The notes beneath the pieces are model-generated. The model was not told where the DNA came from. It searched no databases and saw nothing but the letters and a program-made list of their open reading frames with translations. From Crossiella cryophila (lineage in GTDB: Bacteria; Actinomycetota; Actinomycetes; Mycobacteriales; Pseudonocardiaceae), in assembly GCF_014204915.1 (NCBI RefSeq), contig NZ_JACHMH010000001.1, forward strand, positions 8,271,501 to 8,335,500: DNA of 64,000 nucleotides, read 5' to 3'. Below are positions 58,792 through 64,000 of the stretch, piece after piece. Position 1 is the stretch's first letter, and each line of letters begins with the position of its first letter. Made by a program: the position numbers and the translations under genes.

Positions 58792-59639
58792 CGCCGGCCG
58801 GTCCACACCGGGTGCAGCATGTGCCAGTCGGCGGGGTGCCGGGCCAGGTCGGCGGCGAAGACCTCGGCCAGTCGCTGGGTGGTCTCGGCGACGCCGGTGA
58901 CCGGCAGTGGCGGGTGGAACCGCAGGCCCCAGCCGTGCCGGGTGAACCAGGTGGCGGCGGGCAGCAGCGCGGCGCCGGTGCGTGCGGCCAGGTGCGCGGG
59001 TCCGCCGGGCAGCAGGGCGGGGGCGCCGAAGAAGGTGACCGGCACGCCCGCGCCGGTGAGCACCCGGTCGGCGAGCAGGCAGACGATCCGGTTGGCGCGC
59101 AGGCGGTCCAGGAGCAGCCGGCCCGGTGGCGGGCCGCCGGTGAGCGGGAGGATCTCGAAGCCGAGGGCTTCGCGGTGGGCGGTGAAGCGGCGGTACAGGG
59201 ATTCGGGGCGCAGGCGTTCGGCGACGGTGGTGAACCGGCCGGCGTGGCCGGTCAGCCACACCCCGGCGATGTCCCAGTTGCCGCTGTGCGGCATGGCCAG
59301 CACCACGCCGCGGCCGGCGGCCAGGGCGGCGTCGAGGTGGTGGACGCCGGTGGTGGCGACCCGGCGGCGGAGGGCGGTCAGGTCCTGGGCCGGCAGGCGG
59401 AAGGTCTCGGCCCAGTAGCGGCCGTAGGAGCGCAGGCCGGCGCGGACGGTGGCGTCCAGGCGGTCCGGGGGCACGATCCGGGCCAGGTTGGCGCGCAGCC
59501 GGTGGCCGGGGCCGCGGTGGGTGGCGCATTGGGCGGCGGTGGCGAACAGGTGCCGGGCGAGGGGGTCGGGCAGGGCGCGGGTGAGTCGCCAGGCCGCCGC
59601 GTAACCGGTGTCCAGGAGCCGGTCGCGGGCAGCGGTCAC
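58788..59639 (-). CDS. Phosphatidylinositol mannoside acyltransferase
   Basis: This 283-residue protein belongs to the LpxL/HtrB-like lysophospholipid acyltransferases, with the catalytic HX4D motif HSGNWD and the later GRGVVLAMPHSGN context and FFGAPALLPGGPAHLA. The Rv2611c homologue (PatA) acylates the mannose of PIM1 or PIM2. It is coupled to pgsA upstream and pimA downstream by GTGA overlaps, forming a strict operon. Confidence 0.93.
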   Translation of the reverse strand: MTAARDRLLDTGYAAAWRLTRALPDPLARHLFATAAQCATHRGPGHRLRANLARIVPPDRLDATVRAGLRSYGRYWAETFRLPAQDLTALRRRVATTGVHHLDAALAAGRGVVLAMPHSGNWDIAGVWLTGHAGRFTTVAERLRPESLYRRFTAHREALGFEILPLTGGPPPGRLLLDRLRANRIVCLLADRVLTGAGVPVTFFGAPALLPGGPAHLAARTGAALLPAATWFTRHGWGLRFHPPLPVTGVAETTQRLAEVFAADLARHPADWHMLHPVWTGRR

Positions 59640-60244
59640 GGAGTCGCCTTGGCGCTGCGGTAGACCGCGTGCAGCCGTTGGGCGACGGTGAGCAGGGACA
59701 GCGCGGCCAGGGACCACAGCGCGATGTCCAGGGCGTAGGGCACGTCCAGGCCGGTGAGGCCGGTGCCGACCAGGGCCAGGATGAGTCGTTCGGCGCGTTC
59801 GACCAGGCCGCCGTCGGCGGAGAGTCCGGTGGCCTCGGCGCGGGCCTTGACGTAGGAGATGACCTGTGCGGTGACCAGGCACAACAGTGCCGCGGCGCCC
59901 AGTGCCCGGTCGTGTGCCTCGACAAAGGCCCACCAGGCGATGGCGGCGAACAGGGCGCCGTCGGCGATCCGGTCGCAGCTGGCGTCCAGGACCGCGCCGA
60001 AGCGGGTGCCGTTGCCCTGGGCGCGGGCCATCGCGCCGTCGATGAGGTCGAACAGGGTGAAGACGGTGACCACCAGGGTGCCCACCAGCAGCTGGCCGCG
60101 CGGCAGGAACCACAGTGCGGAGAGCACCGTCCCCGCGGTGCCGAAGACGGTGATCGCGTTGGGGGTCAGCCCGCGGCGCAGCAGCCAGGACCCGACCGGA
60201 TCGGTGACGCGCGAGACCGACGCGCGGGCGAAGATGTTCAGCAT
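59636..60244 (-). CDS. pgsA: CDP-alcohol phosphatidyltransferase (phosphatidylinositol phosphate synthase)
   Basis: This 202-residue membrane enzyme has the CDP-alcohol signature DGX2ARX8GX3DX3D, seen as IDGAMARAQGNGTRFG plus AVLDASCDRIADG. In actinobacteria the copy before the PIM acyltransferase makes phosphatidylinositol phosphate from CDP-diacylglycerol and inositol phosphate. It begins at the ATG at 60242-60244 (MLNIFARASVSRVTDP); a longer form to 60286 is possible. Confidence 0.93.
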   Translation of the reverse strand: MLNIFARASVSRVTDPVGSWLLRRGLTPNAITVFGTAGTVLSALWFLPRGQLLVGTLVVTVFTLFDLIDGAMARAQGNGTRFGAVLDASCDRIADGALFAAIAWWAFVEAHDRALGAAALLCLVTAQVISYVKARAEATGLSADGGLVERAERLILALVGTGLTGLDVPYALDIALWSLAALSLLTVAQRLHAVYRSAKATP

Positions 60245-60338
60245 CGGCTGTTCGGCATCGACTTTCGGTGACCCCGTGGGCAACAAAGAACCTGGTGACG
60301 CCAGCCTAACCGGCCGGTAGCCCAGGCACCCGCGGTGG

Positions 60339-60890
60339 CTAGCCGACCTCGTTCCAGGCCCCGGCGAGCAACTCCCTGGTCTCGCCGAGCAGCTGCGGCA
60401 GCACCTTGGTGTGCGCGACCACCGGCATGAAGTTGGCGTCCCCGCCCCAGCGCGGCACCACGTGCTGGTGCAGGTGCGCGGCGATGCCGGCCCCGGCCAC
60501 GGTGCCCTGGTTCATGCCGATGTTGAAGCCGTGCGGGGCGGCGGCGTGCCGGATCGCCCGCATGGCGCGCTGGGTGAACTCGGCGAACTCGATCGTCTCG
60601 GCCGGGTCCAGGTCGGTGTAGTCGGGGATGTGCCGGTAGGGCAGCACCATCAGGTGGCCGGGGTTGTACGGGTAGAGGTTGAGCACCGCGAACACCAGCC
60701 TGCCGCGGGCGATGACCAGGCCGTTCGGGTCGTCCAGCTCGGTGACCTGGCAGAACGGGCAGCCCGTCGACTCGGAGTCGGCCGGCTTGCCCTCACCGCG
60801 GATGTAGGCCATCCGGTGCGGGGTCCACAACCGCTGCAACGGGTCGGGGATCCCGATGCCCTCCTGCTCGTCCAGCTCCGGCTCGCCCAT
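60339..60890 (-). CDS. HIT-domain hydrolase/phosphorylase (Rv2613c type)
   Basis: This 183-residue protein has the histidine triad HLHQHVVP and the zinc-type pair CPFC near residue 45. It matches the Rv2613c group, in which the mycobacterial enzyme is an Ap4A phosphorylase. Its place upstream of pgsA is conserved, though in mycobacteria thrS precedes it directly, whereas here a PEP-synthase-like gene stands between them. Confidence 0.92.
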   Translation of the reverse strand: MGEPELDEQEGIGIPDPLQRLWTPHRMAYIRGEGKPADSESTGCPFCQVTELDDPNGLVIARGRLVFAVLNLYPYNPGHLMVLPYRHIPDYTDLDPAETIEFAEFTQRAMRAIRHAAAPHGFNIGMNQGTVAGAGIAAHLHQHVVPRWGGDANFMPVVAHTKVLPQLLGETRELLAGAWNEVG

Positions 60891-60900
60891 GAAATCGATC

Positions 60901-63399
60901 CTAGGGGGCGGAGTCGATCACGGTGACCGTGCCCTGGCCGCCGTCGACCCGGACCCGGTCCCCGGTGCGCAGCCTGGTGGTGGCGTCGCCGCAGCCCACC
61001 ACGGCGGGGATGCCGAGTTCGCGGGCGACGATGGCGGCGTGCGAGAGCGGGGCGCCGATGTCGGTGACCACGGCGGCGGCGCGCGGGAACAGCGGGGTCC
61101 AGCCGATGTTGGTCACCGTGGTCACCAGGATCTCCCCCGGTTGCAGCCGGGCGCCGTCCTCGACCGTGTGCAGGAGCCGGACCAGGCCCTCCACCACGCC
61201 CGCGACGCCGCCGAAGCCGCGGACCAGGTCGTCAGGGGCTGGCGCGGGGGTGGCGGTGGCGTCGTGGCGGTCGGTGCGGCGGTGTGGGTCGGCGGCCCAG
61301 GTGTCCGGGTCGAAGTGGCCGCGCAGCAGGGTCGGGTACAGCGGCAGGGCGCGGTAGTGCTCGTGTGCGGCGCGGCGGGCCGGGACGGCGGTCAGGGGTG
61401 CGGGGTCGCCGTGCAGGACGCGCACGGTCTCCTCGATGGCCAGGTAGAACAGGTCGTCGCCGTGGCCGGTCAGTTCGCCGGCCCTGATCAGGAAGGCGCG
61501 GAAGATCCAGAACAGCCGGGCGAACTCGGAGCGGGCCTGTTCCCGGCGGCGGGCGGCGCGGGCGGCCTGGTCCAGCTTGGGCCACAGCTTGGCGGCCTGC
61601 TTCGGATGCTGGGTCTGGAGGCGGTGCCAGGCGGCCTGGCGGAGCTGGGCCTGGCGGGCGAGCAGGGTGGAGGGGTCCTGTTCGCCGGTGCCGAGGGTGC
61701 GGAGCTGTGCCTCGATCCAGGCCGGGGTTTCGGCGGGGCGTGGGATCGAGACCTCGAACTCGTCGGGGCCGCGGTGGCCCCAGGCGGCGGCGTAGGCGTC
61801 CCGGTCGAGCCGGCCGGCGCGCAGTTCGGCCAGGCCGAGCACCGGGCCGAGGCTGGCCAGGTCGCCGCCCGCGCCGTGCGCGCCGCTGAGCAGCGCGGTC
61901 ACCTCGCCGGGGTCGACGAGTTTCTCCAGGCGGGTGCGGACCCGGGTCTGGTCCAGGGCGACGGTGCGGGCGGCGGCGGAGAGCAGGTGCGCGTCCACCC
62001 GCAGTACGTGGTCGAGTTCGGTGTCCCAGAGCCGGGCCAGCTCGGCCGGTTCGTCGGTTTTGCCGATGCGTTCGCGCAGGTCGCGGCTTCGTTCCTGGCC
62101 GGTGGCGAGCAGGTCGGGCAGGCGGCGGCGCAGGGTGCGGGCGGTGCCGAGTTCGCTGATGGCGGTGCGCAGGGCCAGCCGGATCAGGGTGAGCCGGGAG
62201 GTGGGCAGTCTGGGCAGGTCCTCGCCGATGCGGCCCCACAGGTTCTCGTTGGCGCGGCGCAGGAATCGGCCGGCGCCCACCGCGTCGGCCAGGCCGAGGC
62301 TGAGGCTGATGTTGAGGTAGAAGCGGCCGCCGATGTTGCCGTTCATCGGGTGCCCGCCGAGGGAGCTGACCGAGACCGCGCGGACCAGGGACCAGGTGGC
62401 CGGGGTCATCACGCTGGGGATGGCCTCGCCGAGGTTGGCCGAGGTCCACAGGTAGTCGCCGAGCCGGGAGTCGTTCCAGGTCTCGCGGACCACGGTGGTG
62501 ATCGGGCGGGCCTGCAGGATGGCGAAGCGGCCGTCGTGCCAGGCCCATTCGATGTCGGTGGGGCGGCGGTAGAGCTGGTGGATCCGGTGGCCGAGGGCGG
62601 CGAGTTCCAGGGCCTGGGGGTTGGTGAGGACGGGAAGCCAGCGCAGGTCGGTTGGCACGGGTTCGTCGCGGGTGCCCCTGGACGTGCGCACGGTGCGGAC
62701 GGTCTTGTCGGCGACCTCGCGGGTGGTGACGGTGTCGTCGGTGATCACGTAGGTGTCCGGGGTGACCTGGCCGCCGACCACGGCTTCGCCGAGCCCCCAG
62801 GCGGCGTTGATCACGAGTTCGTCCTGGGCGCCGGTGATCGGGTTGGCGGTGAAGAGCACGCCCGCGGAGTCGGCGGGCACGAGTTCCTGGACGACCACGG
62901 CCAGGGCGAGGTCGCCGGTGATGCCGTGCCGGGCGCGGTAGCCGATGGCGCGGGCGGTCCAGAGCGAGGCCCAGCAGCGGCGCACGGCGTCCAGGAGGGC
63001 TTCCTCGCCGGTGATGTTGAGGAAGGAGTCCTGCTGACCGGCGAAGGAGAGGCCGGGGAGGTCCTCGGCGGTGGCCGAGGAGCGGACGGCGACGGCGGGG
63101 CTGCCGAGGTCGGCGTAGGCGGCCAGGATCGCGGTGGCGGTGCTCGCGGGGAAGGGGGCGCGGGCGAAGGCGGCGGCGATGGTGGCTGAGGCGTCCTCGG
63201 GCTCGGTGGTCAGGGCTTGGTGGATCAGGGCGGTCAGGGGGCCCGCGGTGAAGTCGCGGTAGGCGGTGGTGGTGATGTGGAAGCCGGGTGGGACCGGGAT
63301 GCCCGCTCTGACCAGGGCGGAGAGGGATTCGCCCTTGCCGCCCGCGGTCGTCAGGTCTGCCTGTTCGGCACCCAACGGCAATACCAAGCCAACGCTCAT
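60901..63399 (-). CDS. PEP synthase/rifampin phosphotransferase-like enzyme
   Basis: This 832-residue protein has an N-terminal ATP-grasp PPDK domain (GGKGESLSALVRAGIPVPPG, AVRSSATAEDLPGLSFAGQQ) and a short nucleotide-binding stretch (DIEWAWHDGRFAILQARPI). A long middle helical domain leads to a C-terminal swivelling domain with the phospho-carrier His787 in PLSHAAIVARELGIPAVV. It has the same architecture as rifampin phosphotransferase and PEP synthase; the two cannot be separated safely here. The middle domain is of the RPH type and not the PEP-binding barrel of PpsA, so phosphorylation of an antibiotic or other small molecule is plausible. It ends 10 bp before the HIT gene. Confidence 0.85.
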   Translation of the reverse strand: MSVGLVLPLGAEQADLTTAGGKGESLSALVRAGIPVPPGFHITTTAYRDFTAGPLTALIHQALTTEPEDASATIAAAFARAPFPASTATAILAAYADLGSPAVAVRSSATAEDLPGLSFAGQQDSFLNITGEEALLDAVRRCWASLWTARAIGYRARHGITGDLALAVVVQELVPADSAGVLFTANPITGAQDELVINAAWGLGEAVVGGQVTPDTYVITDDTVTTREVADKTVRTVRTSRGTRDEPVPTDLRWLPVLTNPQALELAALGHRIHQLYRRPTDIEWAWHDGRFAILQARPITTVVRETWNDSRLGDYLWTSANLGEAIPSVMTPATWSLVRAVSVSSLGGHPMNGNIGGRFYLNISLSLGLADAVGAGRFLRRANENLWGRIGEDLPRLPTSRLTLIRLALRTAISELGTARTLRRRLPDLLATGQERSRDLRERIGKTDEPAELARLWDTELDHVLRVDAHLLSAAARTVALDQTRVRTRLEKLVDPGEVTALLSGAHGAGGDLASLGPVLGLAELRAGRLDRDAYAAAWGHRGPDEFEVSIPRPAETPAWIEAQLRTLGTGEQDPSTLLARQAQLRQAAWHRLQTQHPKQAAKLWPKLDQAARAARRREQARSEFARLFWIFRAFLIRAGELTGHGDDLFYLAIEETVRVLHGDPAPLTAVPARRAAHEHYRALPLYPTLLRGHFDPDTWAADPHRRTDRHDATATPAPAPDDLVRGFGGVAGVVEGLVRLLHTVEDGARLQPGEILVTTVTNIGWTPLFPRAAAVVTDIGAPLSHAAIVARELGIPAVVGCGDATTRLRTGDRVRVDGGQGTVTVIDSAP

Positions 63400-63452
63400 G
63401 GCTATATGTTGCCAGGCGACGCATGCGGGTGCCGGGTTTTCCGCCCCTAAGC

Positions 63453-63470
63453 GCGAAGAGCAGTGCTCGG
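63453..63470. repeat. Interspersed 18-bp palindromic repeat, copy 2
   Basis: GCGAAGAGCAGTGCTCGG is identical to 49144-49161. Here it is intergenic, 54 bp upstream of the PEP-synthase-like gene and 31 bp before the 22-bp array. Confidence 0.7.
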
Positions 63471-63500
63471 CTGAAGCCCGAAAAGCCACCCCACCCGCCC

Positions 63501-63664
63501 ACAACGGCCAACGTGCCGTACGACAACGGCCAACACGGCGTACGACAACGGCCAACACGCGGGGAGGGGTTCGACCCCGCCGGCGTGTTGGCCGTTGTGG
63601 TACCGAGTGTTGGCCGTTCTGGGACGGTGTGTTGGCCGTTGTTGTACGGGTGGTTGGCCGTTGT
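63501..63664. repeat. Symmetric inverted 22-bp repeat array
   Basis: ACAACGGCCAAC starts at 63501, 63523 and 63545. Its complement GTTGGCCGTTGT (one base changed in the second copy) starts at 63587, 63609, 63631 and 63653. All steps are 22 bp. The first three pairs share one dyad centre at 63571.5, with an inner GGGG-TTCGA-CCCC hairpin. The array lies between thrS and the PEP-synthase-like gene and may act as a terminator of thrS, but its size is unusual. Confidence 0.88.
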
Positions 63665-63670
63665 GGGGGG

Positions 63671-64000
63671 TTACCGCGGGAGCAGGGGGGTGACGGTGTC
63701 CGCGGTGGGGCTGGTGTTCTCGCGGCGGGCGATCCAGGTGGCGATCAGGTCCACTGCCTGTTCGGTGGGGACGCCGTTGATCTGGGTGCCGTCGCGGAAG
63801 CGGAAGGAGACCGCGCCCGCTTCCACGTCCTTGGCCCCGGCCAGGAGCAGGAAGGGGACCTTCTGGGTGGTGTGGTTGCGGATCTTCTTCTGCATGCGGT
63901 CGTCGCTGGCGTCGACCTCGGCGCGGATGGCCTTGGCGCGCAACGCCTTCTGCACGCCCATGAGGTGCTCGACGTGGTCGTCGGCGATGGGGATGCCGAC
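63671..64000 (-). CDS. thrS: Threonyl-tRNA synthetase, C-terminal part
   Basis: The frame continues past the window edge; the 109 residues seen are the anticodon-binding domain of ThrRS ([60 protein letters not shown]). ThrRS charges tRNA-Thr. The N-terminal TGS, editing and catalytic domains lie beyond base 64000. The stop is TAA, rare in this GC-rich genome, and falls at the end of the repeat array. Confidence 0.95.
   Translation of the reverse strand, partial: VGIPIADDHVEHLMGVQKALRAKAIRAEVDASDDRMQKKIRNHTTQKVPFLLLAGAKDVEAGAVSFRFRDGTQINGVPTEQAVDLIATWIARRENTSPTADTVTPLLPR

Noticed and set aside
60856-63189. Long open frame antisense to the PEP-synthase-like gene
   Set aside because: Gly/Val/Ala-rich text that mirrors the real gene; the minus-strand frame has clear ATP-grasp and phosphohistidine motifs.
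63561-63585. tRNA T-arm (GGGGTTCGACCCC)
   Set aside because: The loop is too short and no acceptor, D or anticodon arm can be drawn around it; it is the centre of the inverted array.
63501-63664. CRISPR-like array
   Set aside because: The unit is 22 bp with no unique spacers of 30-40 bp, the halves are inverted, and there are no cas genes.
49057-63664. Composite transposon bounded by the two 22-bp arrays
   Set aside because: No transposase or target-site duplication is seen, and conserved core genes (pdxS, PIM operon) lie inside, so I do not call it a mobile element.

Overview
The window reads as a very GC-rich actinobacterial chromosome. Codons end mostly in G or C, GTG starts are common, and several genes are joined by ATGA or GTGA overlaps. 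The backbone order thrS, HIT protein, pgsA, acyltransferase, pimA, pdxS, pdxT, yebC, ruvC-ruvA-ruvB, yajC-secD-secF, apt, relA, ppiB, MBL hydrolase, hisS, Rv2578c-type radical SAM protein matches, from high to low coordinate, the mycobacterial Rv2614c-to-Rv2578c block. The non-mycobacterial accessory genes (terpene synthase, BBE-type oxidase, serpins, WD40 STAND protein) suggest a filamentous actinomycete, probably Pseudonocardiales; the family is an inference.

Layout. 0-10 kb holds small accessory genes: the end of a PaaI thioesterase, a radical SAM protein, an XRE regulator diverging from an aldo/keto reductase, an NmrA reductase diverging from an HxlR regulator, an AlkB homologue, an ATPase of the anti-sigma type, a TetR regulator and a membrane protein. 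10-28.5 kb is the conserved core (hisS, MBL hydrolase, ppiB, relA, apt, secF-secD-yajC, ruvB-ruvA-ruvC). It is interrupted by a terpene synthase, a large secreted sugar dehydrogenase, an FKBP isomerase and a tiny secreted Cys-rich peptide. 28.5-40.9 kb is accessory: a Tat-exported FAD oxidase, a tight operon of a membrane-anchored STAND/WD40 NTPase and two serpins, a PfkB kinase, a HAD-like protein, G-rich non-coding DNA, and two tandem DUF4262 genes. 41-42.5 kb returns to the core with yebC and pdxT. 42.6-52.9 kb separates pdxT from pdxS and carries an amino-acid permease, a transsulfuration enzyme with its Lrp regulator, two DUF4190 proteins, AzlCD with an XRE-cupin regulator, and a TetR-controlled hydrolase/SDR cluster. 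53-64 kb returns to the core: pdxS, an EF-G-like GTPase, the phosphatidylinositol mannoside genes, a HIT protein, a PEP-synthase/rifampin-phosphotransferase-like enzyme and the end of thrS.

Regulation is unusually readable. Four sites match the actinobacterial LexA (SOS) box, in front of the radical SAM gene, the AlkB homologue, ruvC and a DUF4262 gene. Four copies of a GGAGAT-NN-ATCTCC operator tie a secreted hydrolase, an SDR, a decayed aldo/keto reductase and a TetR gene into one local regulon. Short-period repeats (36, 24, 22 and 21 bp) fill several intergenic spaces; the most striking is a symmetric inverted 22-bp array at 63.5 kb with a sister array at 49.06 kb.

The best candidate for an undescribed system is the STAND-serpin-serpin operon at 30.3-35.9 kb. 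No CRISPR array, rRNA, tRNA or transposase was found.
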